Origin: Caldifarciminota bacterium UBA3079
Lineage (GTDB): Bacteria; Hydrothermota; Tepidihabitantia; Tepidihabitantales; Tepidihabitantaceae
Assembly (NCBI GenBank): GCA_002366635.1
Contig: DFBN01000086.1
Span: forward strand, 1 to 12,520
Reading direction: 5' to 3'
Length of the DNA: 12,520 nucleotides
Shown here: positions 6,596 through 12,520 of the stretch, in pieces
How the letters are laid out: each line of letters starts with the position of its first letter
Position numbering within the stretch: the stretch's first letter is position 1
Position numbers and translations under genes: made by a program
The notes under the pieces: generated by a model
Seen by the model: the letters and a program-made list of their open reading frames with translations, nothing else
The model's database searches: none
Told to the model about the DNA's origin: nothing

Positions 6596-7538
6596 GTTTT
6601 TTCTCATATGCGGTAATAATTCTTGAAACAAGCGGCGGCCTGATTACATCCTTTTCGGTAAACCGGCTTACCAGGACCCCTTTGATTGACTGTAATAAGG
6701 TTTCGGCTTCAACCAGGCCCGAAGAATCAGGTTTGGCCAAATCAATCTGGGTAATATCGCCGGTGACAATCGCTTTTGAGTTCCACCCGAGCCGGGTGAG
6801 AAACATCATCATCTGGATTGAGGTCGTATTCTGGGCTTCGTCGAGTATCGCATATGCATCGGAAAGTGTCCGGCCCCGCATGAACGCAAGTGCCGCTACT
6901 TCAATAACCTCTTCCTCGATGAGCCGCTTGACCCGCGCAATCGGCATCATATCAAACAATGCGTCATATAAAGGCCGCAGATAAGGATCAACCTTTTCCT
7001 TGAAAGTGCCGGGTAAATATCCCAATGATTCGCCCGCTTCAACCGCTGGCCGAGTGAGGATAATCCTTTTGGTCCGACCGGATACGAGCGCCTCAACCGC
7101 AGTGGCAACCGCAAGATATGTCTTGCCGGTACCGGCCGGGCCGATGGCAAAAACGATGTCGTTGCTGGCAATCGCATTGAGGTATGCCTGCTGATTCGGG
7201 GTTTTGGCAATGACGGTCTTGCGCGGGGTGCGGATAGTCAAAACCCCACTTTCGCCGGTATGCTTCATCCTGCTGATTTCGGCTTCAACCAGTTCCGGGC
7301 TTATTGCTTCGTGCTGCTGGCAGCGCGCAATCAACCGGTGAAACAACTCAGCAAGCTCGGCTTGTTCTCGGACCGGGCCACAAAACCTTATCCGGCCGGC
7401 CCGGACAACAATCCTGCTCTGGTAATGCTTTGCTAGCATATGAAGATTGGCATCAGCCGGACCCAAAAGGCAGACCGGGTCTATGCCCACTATTGATATT
7501 GTATAGTGAACCTCTGAATTATCTGAATCCTGACTCAA
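6585..7538 (-). CDS. phoH: PhoH-family ATPase
   Basis: PhoH (YbeZ) is an RNA-helicase-like P-loop ATPase that works with YbeY in RNA metabolism. Walker A is GPAGTGKT (133-140) and Walker B is ILDEAQN (231-237). Other family blocks are [17 protein letters not shown] (161-177), [19 protein letters not shown] (260-268) and [19 protein letters not shown] near the end. The N-terminal 75 residues form the small domain typical of the PhoH/YbeZ subgroup. Length (317) is normal. The start is TTG 7538, because an in-frame TGA lies seven codons upstream and AGGTGG (7549-7554) is 10 bases before it. That SD overlaps the end of a possible 20-codon leader ORF. It is the first large gene of the operon phoH-ybeY-CNNM-CNNM-recO. 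Confidence 0.94.
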   Translation of the reverse strand: MSQDSDNSEVHYTISIVGIDPVCLLGPADANLHMLAKHYQSRIVVRAGRIRFCGPVREQAELAELFHRLIARCQQHEAISPELVEAEISRMKHTGESGVLTIRTPRKTVIAKTPNQQAYLNAIASNDIVFAIGPAGTGKTYLAVATAVEALVSGRTKRIILTRPAVEAGESLGYLPGTFKEKVDPYLRPLYDALFDMMPIARVKRLIEEEVIEVAALAFMRGRTLSDAYAILDEAQNTTSIQMMMFLTRLGWNSKAIVTGDITQIDLAKPDSSGLVEAETLLQSIKGVLVSRFTEKDVIRPPLVSRIITAYEKKHES

Positions 7539-7545
7539 CTCGCGG

Positions 7546-7608
7546 TTACCACCTCACGCAACGCCGGCACGATTCAGAATCTGGGCCTGAAGGTTGTTCT
7601 TCTGTCAT
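7546..7608 (-). CDS. Possible 20-codon leader ORF at the 5' end of the phoH mRNA
   Basis: ATG 7608 opens a 20-codon frame ending CRRCVRW and TAA at 7546. GGAG lies 3 bases upstream, and the start is only about 14 bases after the -10 box, so it would lie almost at the mRNA 5' end. Its last codons overlap the phoH SD (AGGTGG). This geometry fits a leader peptide whose translation governs phoH initiation. The coding evidence is weak and the frame could be accidental. Confidence 0.35.
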   Translation of the reverse strand: MTEEQPSGPDSESCRRCVRW

Positions 7609-7621
7609 TAACTCCAATAGA

Positions 7622-7649
7622 ATTGTAGTCGGCCAGGCCTCCAAGTCAA
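7622..7649 (-). promoter_or_regulatory. phoH operon promoter (TTGACT-16-TACAAT)
   Basis: On the minus strand TTGACT (5 of 6) at 7649-7644, a 16-base spacer, and TACAAT (5 of 6) at 7627-7622 form a strong sigma-70-type promoter. The predicted start is near 7615. It should drive phoH, ybeY, both CNNM genes and recO. The TGA stop of the 12-base-periodic ORF lies inside the -35 box. Confidence 0.75.
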
Positions 7650-7786
7650 GTATCTTTATGCTGGCCTTTCAACTCGGGACTAAGCTGGCAATCGGTCTGG
7701 CCGGAATCCTGACGGCCCTTCTGGAAATCCAACTGGCCTGAGTTCTGACCGATATGCTGACTATCAACCTGACTTGGGTTCTGCAT
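7646..7786 (-). CDS. Small Gln-rich tetrapeptide-repeat ORF (46 aa)
   Basis: I do not recognise this ORF. ATG 7786 is preceded by AAGGA at 7797-7793 with a 6-base spacer, a good SD. The frame runs 46 codons to TGA at 7646. Gln (always CAG) occupies residues 2, 6, 10, 14, 18, 22, 26, 30, 34 and 42, with Glu (GAG) at 38. The protein is therefore a run of x-x-[G/S]-Q tetrapeptides such as NSGQ, DSGQ, VDSQ and LKGQ. It has no signal peptide or membrane segment. It sits between the chaperone gene and the phoH promoter on the same strand and could be read from the chaperone transcript. The alternative is a degenerate noncoding 12-base repeat; the opposite-strand frame meets a stop within the array. 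Confidence 0.45.
   Translation of the reverse strand: MQNPSQVDSQHIGQNSGQLDFQKGRQDSGQTDCQLSPELKGQHKDT
7661..7783. repeat. Degenerate 12-bp tandem repeat (11 units)
   Basis: On the + strand CTG occurs at 7661, 7685, 7697, 7709, 7721, 7733, 7745, 7757, 7769 and 7781, and CTC at 7673, giving 11 anchors with exact 12-base spacing. The following triplet is often GCC, ACC or ACT. The other six bases vary almost freely. This could be an old diverged minisatellite or a coding repeat under selection for Gln on the minus strand. Confidence 0.85.
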
Positions 7787-7879
7787 CCTGTATCCTTATA
7801 TGGCAAAAATGTCAGACTAAAAACAGGGATAATGTTTCAGGATATGTTCAACAAACTACGCCCGATGTATTGACACCGC
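7787..7879. other. Short gap between chaperone stop and repeat ORF
   Basis: Apart from the SD AAGGA at 7797-7793 I see no defined element. No stem with a T-tail follows the chaperone stop, so read-through into the repeat ORF, and perhaps phoH, is possible. TATAAG occurs on the minus strand just before the SD but lacks a good -35 box. Confidence 0.4.
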
Positions 7880-9667
7880 TCAATAGGCAAAAGGGTCGCG
7901 GTAATCGTGGATTTCCGGTTCCTTCAGGATGCCTTGCAGGACCTGTTGTGAGAGTTGTTGATAGCGTTGCTGGCTGAATTGTTTTGCGGTGAGTGTCCCG
8001 GTTTTGCTCAGTTTGTCGCAACGGAGTATGAACGCACCCCAGTTTGTTTCGATAACACCACTGGTTTTACCGGAATCAAGTGCGAGAACCGTGCCGGCAA
8101 ATTCAGGGCCTTTGCGCCGGAGACAGGTCTGGATGCCATCGAATTCCTCGGTAGCAGTTTCTGCTTTGGGGTTTTCTTTGGCATACTGCTCAAAAGTCTT
8201 TCCCGCGCGTATCTCGGTGAACGCCTGCTGGGCCTCGGCCAGCCAGACTTCTTTTTCCTTGGCTTGACGCACCCGCCATGATACCCTTTGCTTAGCATGT
8301 TCATAGTCAAGAATATGGGCGTCTTCGAGATGCGATAGTTGAAATACATAGTAACCGGTCGGGCCGCGCAACGGAACATCCATAACTTCACCCTGTCTGG
8401 CCCTCTTCGCCCAGTTCGTCAGTCGTGTTGGGCTGGACAGGTCGAGGCCTGCAAGATTGGGTTTACGGTCGATCATGGGCTGCGCCTTGCGGGCTTTGAG
8501 TTTCATGCTCTTTGCGACCGAGTCAAAATCCCCCACTTTTACCTCTTCCAGAAAGTTACGCACCGAATCACGAATAGCGGCCACCGCATCAGGCCCCATC
8601 TTAATCCGGACAAGAACCCGCCGCAATGCCACAGTATCGTGCCGCAGGCTATCCAGCATCACAATCTGCCACCCGTCAGGTGTAAGATATGGTTTGCTGT
8701 AATGGCCCGGCTTGAGTTCGCCGATTTTGTCTTGAGTAGCTTTGTCAAGTCTACTGAGGTCGAAAAGGACGGATGTAGTTTCAGGCACCAGGTTACTGAA
8801 ATCCACTATTGTAAGGTTGAAGCTCTCGCCGGTCTTGAGTTCTTTGGAAGCCTTGTCGATAAGTTCGCGCGCATCGTTGGAATCCTCGTGCGTGACCCGG
8901 AAAGGAAATTTCACATATCGAATCCGTCTTATTTCATGGACTTGGAACTCATCCGGATGCGCCTGATAATAGGCAAGCATTTCCTCATCGGTCGGTTCAA
9001 TCTTTTGAGTCAACAGTTGGGGCCCGAAATAAAGTGATGTAATTTTCCAATGGCCATTGGTCTCAAGTAGTGCATCATCGGTTTCAAGACCGGTTACCCG
9101 GTAGCTGTTCAGGACATCGATACGGAGTTTCTCTTTGGGCAGCATCTCGGCAAGCCTCTGAAAGTAACGGGTAAAATAGGTCTGGTTCCGGGGATTCTTC
9201 ATCGTCTCAAGATACTTATTCTGGTCAAACCGGCCTGTAGAGTCCAGAAGCTGGGGATTGCTGCGCAATTCCTCTGGCGGATTCGCTTTCATTATCTCGA
9301 TGATTTCTTCTTTTGTCGTCTGAATCCCGGTCTGCTTGAGCAGTTTTCCCCAGGTGAGCTCGGAAATGAGAAAGTTCCAGGTCTTGTCCTCTATTTGTGC
9401 GTAGTCTTCGCTTTCCAAATCGCGTAACTGGTTTTCCTGGCGGTACTTATCAGTGATGTAAGCCTTCGCATTGTGGTACTCATCAATGGTTATCTTGTGA
9501 CCTCCGACAGTGCCTACAATCCCGCTCTCAATCATCCTGTTCTTTTGGCCGGTAGCACGCTTCTTGACCACCTGACACAATGTCCCGCCCAACAGGAAAC
9601 CACCGATAAACCCAACTGCAACTATAATCATAATGAGTCGGGTGCGCCGACGTAGATTAGTCAACAT
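7880..9667 (-). CDS. Membrane-anchored parvulin-type peptidyl-prolyl isomerase (PpiD/SurA-like)
   Basis: This is a probable periplasmic chaperone/foldase tethered to the inner membrane, acting on exported proteins. From ATG 9667 the 595 residues begin with a basic cytoplasmic end (MLTNLRRRTR) and one transmembrane helix (about 12-32). A SurA_N-like helical domain follows (about 48-200: VGTVGGHKITIDEYHNAK, then FDQNKYLETM). After it come two degenerate parvulin-like segments, about 240-345 (PGHYSKPYLTPDGWQIVML) and 346-445 (GPTGYYVFQLSHL), and a helical C-terminal part. Catalytic parvulin residues are not obvious, so it may be chiefly a chaperone. The frame extends to ATG 9742, but the added 25 residues contain the promoter and would put a non-family extension before the anchor. 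ATG 9667 lies 8 bases after a -10 box without an SD, so the mRNA is probably leaderless. Confidence 0.87.
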   Translation of the reverse strand: MLTNLRRRTRLIMIIVAVGFIGGFLLGGTLCQVVKKRATGQKNRMIESGIVGTVGGHKITIDEYHNAKAYITDKYRQENQLRDLESEDYAQIEDKTWNFLISELTWGKLLKQTGIQTTKEEIIEIMKANPPEELRSNPQLLDSTGRFDQNKYLETMKNPRNQTYFTRYFQRLAEMLPKEKLRIDVLNSYRVTGLETDDALLETNGHWKITSLYFGPQLLTQKIEPTDEEMLAYYQAHPDEFQVHEIRRIRYVKFPFRVTHEDSNDARELIDKASKELKTGESFNLTIVDFSNLVPETTSVLFDLSRLDKATQDKIGELKPGHYSKPYLTPDGWQIVMLDSLRHDTVALRRVLVRIKMGPDAVAAIRDSVRNFLEEVKVGDFDSVAKSMKLKARKAQPMIDRKPNLAGLDLSSPTRLTNWAKRARQGEVMDVPLRGPTGYYVFQLSHLEDAHILDYEHAKQRVSWRVRQAKEKEVWLAEAQQAFTEIRAGKTFEQYAKENPKAETATEEFDGIQTCLRRKGPEFAGTVLALDSGKTSGVIETNWGAFILRCDKLSKTGTLTAKQFSQQRYQQLSQQVLQGILKEPEIHDYRDPFAY

Positions 9668-9675
9668 AGAGCTGA

Positions 9676-9703
9676 ATTTTATTGAATGAATACCGGAAGT
9701 CAA
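9676..9703 (-). promoter_or_regulatory. Promoter of the PpiD-like gene, leaderless geometry
   Basis: On the minus strand TTGACT at 9703-9698, a 16-base spacer, and TAAAAT (5 of 6) at 9681-9676. Only 8 bases separate the -10 box from ATG 9667, so transcription should begin at or next to the start codon. No SD is present, which agrees. Confidence 0.72.
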
Positions 9704-9718
9704 TCGGTTTTCCTGCAC

Positions 9719-9747
9719 TTGACATGGAAAAGAACGGAACATATCAT
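9719..9747 (+). promoter_or_regulatory. Promoter of the GT-C-like gene, leaderless geometry
   Basis: TTGACA (perfect) at 9719-9724, a 17-base spacer, and TATCAT (5 of 6) at 9742-9747. Eight bases separate it from GTG 9756, the same distance as in the divergent partner, and again no SD is visible. The two -35 boxes are 15 bases apart, so the promoters share regulatory DNA. Confidence 0.72.
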
Positions 9748-9755
9748 CCGGTCAG

Positions 9756-11276
9756 GTGGAAATTCCTGATTTTCGACCCCGGCGGGAAAGAAAAGCGTGG
9801 CTGCTTTTCGCTGGAATGGGTCTTTATGCAATCACATTCATTATCCTGTATCCGCCTGTTTTTGCTATTGTCGACGAGGATGCTTACCTGACTCAGACCA
9901 TGTTATTCCGTTCGGGCCATCTTTCCTATGATAACTCACCCGTTCCAGCACCCCATATGACAGTGAATATGGCTGGCAAGCAGGTAAGTAAGTATCCACC
10001 CGGTAACAGCGTTTTCCTTCTGCCTTTTACCTTTGTCGGTTGGCAGGGTGTATTTCTATCCGGTCTTTTGCTAGCTTTGGCCGGGACCTGGCTTTTCCGA
10101 CTCATCCTTGCAAAACTGAAACCAGATGCCGACCCAGTCTGGTCGCTTCTATATCTGACATATCCGGCTGTTGTGCTGTTTTCGCGCACGGTCATGAGCG
10201 ACCTCCTGGCCGCAACTATGGTTTTACTCGCGTTCTATTTTCTTCTTCTGCGTAACCGGTATTCCTTCGGGGCCGGGCTCGCACTGGGATTTGCCTGCTT
10301 TGTCCGCTATTCAAACGCTGTGCTGGTGCCGATTCTATTCTTACTCGTTATACTTTATTCCCGACAGAAATTCCGGGCCAGCCTGTTATTTCTCATCGGG
10401 CTTCTGCCATTCGCTGCCCTCATCGCCGGTTACAACACTTATGCATTCGGTGGGCCTTTTTGCTTCCCGATGTATCTCACTGGTCGGTTCTCTTGGGCTT
10501 ATTTTCCGCGCGACCTGTGGTTCTATACCAAAAATCTCCTTCTTTTGTATCCTTTGATGCTCTTTTCCCCACTGGTTGTAGGAAAGACCCGCGGCTTGCT
10601 GCTCGGCCTGCCCGCTTATGCCGTTTTCATTGCCTACTCCTTCTTTTCCTATATCCATGTTGTGCCGAGCCTGGCCCAAAGGCTTACCGTAGGAATGCGG
10701 TATCTGCTGCCGGCTGTTCCTTTCTTTATCCTGGCATGGGTCATTGCGCTGGATTCTTTCAGCCGGCGCACACGTCCCCTGTCATCATTGAAGTATGTGA
10801 TTGTCGGGGCGATGTTTGTCCTGAGTGTATGCATTCAGTACCGTCACCAATGTTATCTCAAAGTCCAGAATCATTACCGTGCCTTGCTTTATAAGTCTGT
10901 GCCCAAGTCTGCGCTCATCGTCTGCAATAAGGATATTTCAGAGCTCATAAACTATGCCTGGGGCTGGCGCGACTACCGTGAATTTGCGGTCTTTAACGCA
11001 CCCGTGCCTTTGAGGCGGACGATCGAAACCAGGGACACGGTTTATGCCGGTCTGTTACAGAAACCGGGGCAGACAAGCTTTGTCGAACTTACGGTGTTCG
11101 AGTCATTGCTTTTTCTTTATCCTGAACGGCAACCGGTTTTGACGACTCAAGAGCCTTATATCCTCCGGATATTCCTGCTCAAACCTATTCCGTTACCTGA
11201 CCAGACAGTTGGCGACAGCGTCGGAACAGCACCGCCAAAACGCATACCAAGCCGGCGAAAATCAAGGCGAAGATGA
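9756..11276 (+). CDS. Polytopic membrane glycosyltransferase-like protein (GT-C type)
   Basis: This 506-residue protein has about ten hydrophobic helices after a basic cytoplasmic start (RPRRERK). Features fit the GT-C fold of lipid-phosphosugar-dependent glycosyltransferases (PMT/ArnT-like): an acidic motif DEDAYLTQ (40-47) just after the first helix, KYPPGNSVFLLPF (79-91), SDLLAATMVLLAFY (148-161) typical of the middle helices, and GMRYLLPAVPF (313-323). Residues 380-475 form a soluble region, and the C-terminus is a basic RRKSRRR tail. Substrate and acceptor are unknown; a cell-envelope sugar transfer is the likely role. GTG 9756 is the first start after an in-frame TGA at 9720, and it fits the leaderless promoter. 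ATG 9816 would remove the basic N-terminus and has no better SD. It converges on the ATPase gene. Confidence 0.8.
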   Translation: MEIPDFRPRRERKAWLLFAGMGLYAITFIILYPPVFAIVDEDAYLTQTMLFRSGHLSYDNSPVPAPHMTVNMAGKQVSKYPPGNSVFLLPFTFVGWQGVFLSGLLLALAGTWLFRLILAKLKPDADPVWSLLYLTYPAVVLFSRTVMSDLLAATMVLLAFYFLLLRNRYSFGAGLALGFACFVRYSNAVLVPILFLLVILYSRQKFRASLLFLIGLLPFAALIAGYNTYAFGGPFCFPMYLTGRFSWAYFPRDLWFYTKNLLLLYPLMLFSPLVVGKTRGLLLGLPAYAVFIAYSFFSYIHVVPSLAQRLTVGMRYLLPAVPFFILAWVIALDSFSRRTRPLSSLKYVIVGAMFVLSVCIQYRHQCYLKVQNHYRALLYKSVPKSALIVCNKDISELINYAWGWRDYREFAVFNAPVPLRRTIETRDTVYAGLLQKPGQTSFVELTVFESLLFLYPERQPVLTTQEPYILRIFLLKPIPLPDQTVGDSVGTAPPKRIPSRRKSRRR

Positions 11277-11431
11277 ATTGGTCGACTGCACCAATCCTGG
11301 CCCGGTTGATAGCGGACGGCAGTTACAACTATCTCCTATACCGGCCACACAGACCGGTACAGAATGCGTTCATAATTTGCATCAATAAAACTGTTGGCGG
11401 TTTCTTTGCCCGGGCCTGCCGAAAAATACGG
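11277..11431. other. Intergenic gap between convergent genes
   Basis: There is no convincing gene. TACCGG and CCGGTA can form a 6-bp stem around an ACCGG...CCGGT core near 11340-11360, and TTGGT/ACCAA a 5-bp stem at 11278-11294, but neither has a T-run. The expected partner gene for V/A-ATPase subunit D is not here. Confidence 0.4.
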
Positions 11432-12520
11432 CTATCCCCCTTGCTCGCCGGCCCCGCGATAGTATTTCTGGAGGTACTCATCGCGCACCCGCTTGAGTTC
11501 ATTCTGCGGGACCATACCGAGTAGTTCCCATCCTAAATCAAGCGTTTGTTCAACAGTCCGGTTCTCATAGTTGCCCTGGCTTATGTAGCGGTCCTCGAAT
11601 TGCTGGGCGAACCTGAGGTAAAGCTTGTCCATCTCTGTAAGTGCAGCTTCACCCAATATCACCTCAAGTTCTTCTGCTTCCTTGCCTTGTGCGTAGCAGG
11701 CATAGAGCTGATTCATCAGGTCGGCGTGGTCTTCGCGTGTCTTTCCCTGACCGATGCCTTTGTCTTTGAGCCTGGATAAAGATGCCAGGACATCTACTGG
11801 AGGCGAAACCCCGCGGCGGTGCATCGCACGAATAAGGATGATTTGTCCTTCGGTAATGTATCCGGTGAGGTCGGGTATTGGATGGGTCTTGTCGTCTTCA
11901 GGCATCGTAAGAACCGGCATAAGGGTAACAGAACCTTTTCTTGCTTTGATGCGGCCACACCGTTCATATATCGATGCAAGGTCAGTATACAGGTATCCGG
12001 GGAATCCTCGACGCCCTGGTATTTCTTTACGTGCCGCAGATATTTCGCGAAGTGCTTCGCAGTAGTTGGTCATATCCGTAAGTAGGACAAGGACATGCAT
12101 GTCGAGGTCGAATGCGAGGTATTCGGCGATGGTGAGCGCAGTCCGGGGTGTGGCGATGCGTTCGATGGCGGGTTCGTCTGCGAGGTTAAGTATAAGTGTG
12201 GTGCGTTCGATGGCACCGGTCTGGGTGAGGTCGCGCACGAAGTAATCTGCTTCCTCGTGGGTGATACCCATAGCGCCAAGGACTACGGCAAAAGGTTCCC
12301 TGGTTCCCAAGACCCGTGCCTGGCGGATGATTTGGGCGGCAAGCTGGTTGTGTGGTAAGCCCGAGCCCGAGAATATCGGTAGTTTCTGGCCCCGCACCAG
12401 GGTATTGAGCCCATCGATGGAAGACACGCCGGTCTGGATGAATTGGTCAGGGTAGTCACGGGCACAAGGGTTGATCGGCGCCCCGTTGATGTCGGCCTGC
12501 CGTTCCGGGATGAGCTCAGG
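11432..12520 (-). CDS. atpB: V/A-type ATPase subunit B (5' end cut by window edge)
   Basis: This is the noncatalytic nucleotide-binding subunit of the V1/A1 head of a V/A-type rotary ATPase, alternating with subunit A in the hexamer. The frame is open to the window edge, with 362 residues present. Near the cut end are [16 protein letters not shown] and [24 protein letters not shown], where SGSGLPHN replaces the Walker A loop of catalytic subunits. Further on come [32 protein letters not shown] and [29 protein letters not shown]. It ends in [10 protein letters not shown]. Family members have about 430-480 residues, so roughly 70-110 are missing. A GTG at 12427 is an internal Val codon, not the start. 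Subunit A is expected upstream outside the window, and no subunit D gene follows. Confidence 0.95.
   Translation of the reverse strand, partial: PELIPERQADINGAPINPCARDYPDQFIQTGVSSIDGLNTLVRGQKLPIFSGSGLPHNQLAAQIIRQARVLGTREPFAVVLGAMGITHEEADYFVRDLTQTGAIERTTLILNLADEPAIERIATPRTALTIAEYLAFDLDMHVLVLLTDMTNYCEALREISAARKEIPGRRGFPGYLYTDLASIYERCGRIKARKGSVTLMPVLTMPEDDKTHPIPDLTGYITEGQIILIRAMHRRGVSPPVDVLASLSRLKDKGIGQGKTREDHADLMNQLYACYAQGKEAEELEVILGEAALTEMDKLYLRFAQQFEDRYISQGNYENRTVEQTLDLGWELLGMVPQNELKRVRDEYLQKYYRGAGEQGG

Noticed and set aside
7304..7741. A 145-codon + strand frame ending in a Leu-rich helix-like stretch with Leu every fourth residue.
   Set aside because: Most of it is antisense to phoH. The Leu periodicity is the complement of the 12-base repeat, and the frame stops inside the array, whereas the minus-strand frame spans it with a start and an SD.
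7661..7783. CRISPR array.
   Set aside because: The period is 12 bases with no conserved repeat longer than a few bases and no unique spacers of normal length.
8339..9037. A 232-codon + strand frame within the chaperone gene.
   Set aside because: It is an antisense shadow of a gene with clear family features, with no SD or domain of its own.
9668..9742. Longer start of the PpiD-like protein at ATG 9742.
   Set aside because: The extra 25 codons overlap a good promoter, precede the natural Arg-rich membrane anchor, and lack family resemblance.
11273..11524. An 83-codon + strand frame whose ATG overlaps the GT-C gene stop (ATGA), suggesting a coupled gene.
   Set aside because: Its last 93 bases are antisense to the well-supported ATPase subunit B C-terminus, it has no SD, and the product shows no recognisable domain.
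11432..12427. Treating GTG 12427 as the start of subunit B.
   Set aside because: The family motifs DINGAPINP and DQFIQTG continue in frame up to the window edge, so the gene extends beyond it.

Overview
The window is bacterial chromosomal DNA of moderate GC content. It carries housekeeping genes on the minus strand (recO, two CNNM/CorC-type transporters, ybeY, phoH, a membrane-anchored parvulin-type chaperone, and the B subunit of a V/A-type ATPase). It also holds accessory genes: a HicBA toxin-antitoxin pair, a large secreted protein with a Por/T9SS-like C-terminal tail, and a GT-C-like membrane protein. A V/A-type ATPase, a T9SS-like sorting tail and TTGACA/TATAAT-type promoters together suggest an uncultivated FCB-related or candidate-phylum bacterium (WOR-3/Stahlbacteria-like). 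That placement is inference from gene content; no marker in the window proves it.

Layout. 1-526: hicBA operon on the minus strand with a clear promoter; hicA runs off the left edge. 717-1019: a small putative membrane protein with a Cys motif. 1201-3168: promoter, hairpin, strong Shine-Dalgarno (SD), a 608-residue exported multidomain protein, and a terminator. 3164-7649: a compact minus-strand operon in the order phoH, ybeY, CNNM/CorC (full length), CNNM (short), recO, with its own promoter and possible small leader ORFs. Its genes overlap or nearly touch. It resembles a blend of the E. coli ybeZ-ybeY-ybeX order and the phoH-ybeY-...-recO order of other bacteria, without era or dgkA. 7646-7786: a 46-codon ORF in which a CAG (Gln) codon recurs every 12 bases. 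7880-9703: a PpiD/SurA-like chaperone. 9719-11276: a divergently transcribed GT-C-like membrane protein. 11432-12520: V/A-ATPase subunit B, convergent with the previous gene and cut by the right edge.

How the genes work together. PhoH and YbeY act in RNA and ribosome metabolism, the CNNM pair probably in divalent-cation (Mg2+) transport, and RecO in recombinational repair. The chaperone and the T9SS-like cargo belong to envelope and export biology.

The least ordinary signals are the 12-base-periodic ORF, the two divergent promoters that both put the -10 box exactly 8 bases before a start codon with no SD (apparently leaderless mRNAs), the perfect palindrome inside the hicBA promoter, and short uORF-like frames ahead of phoH and the first CNNM gene.
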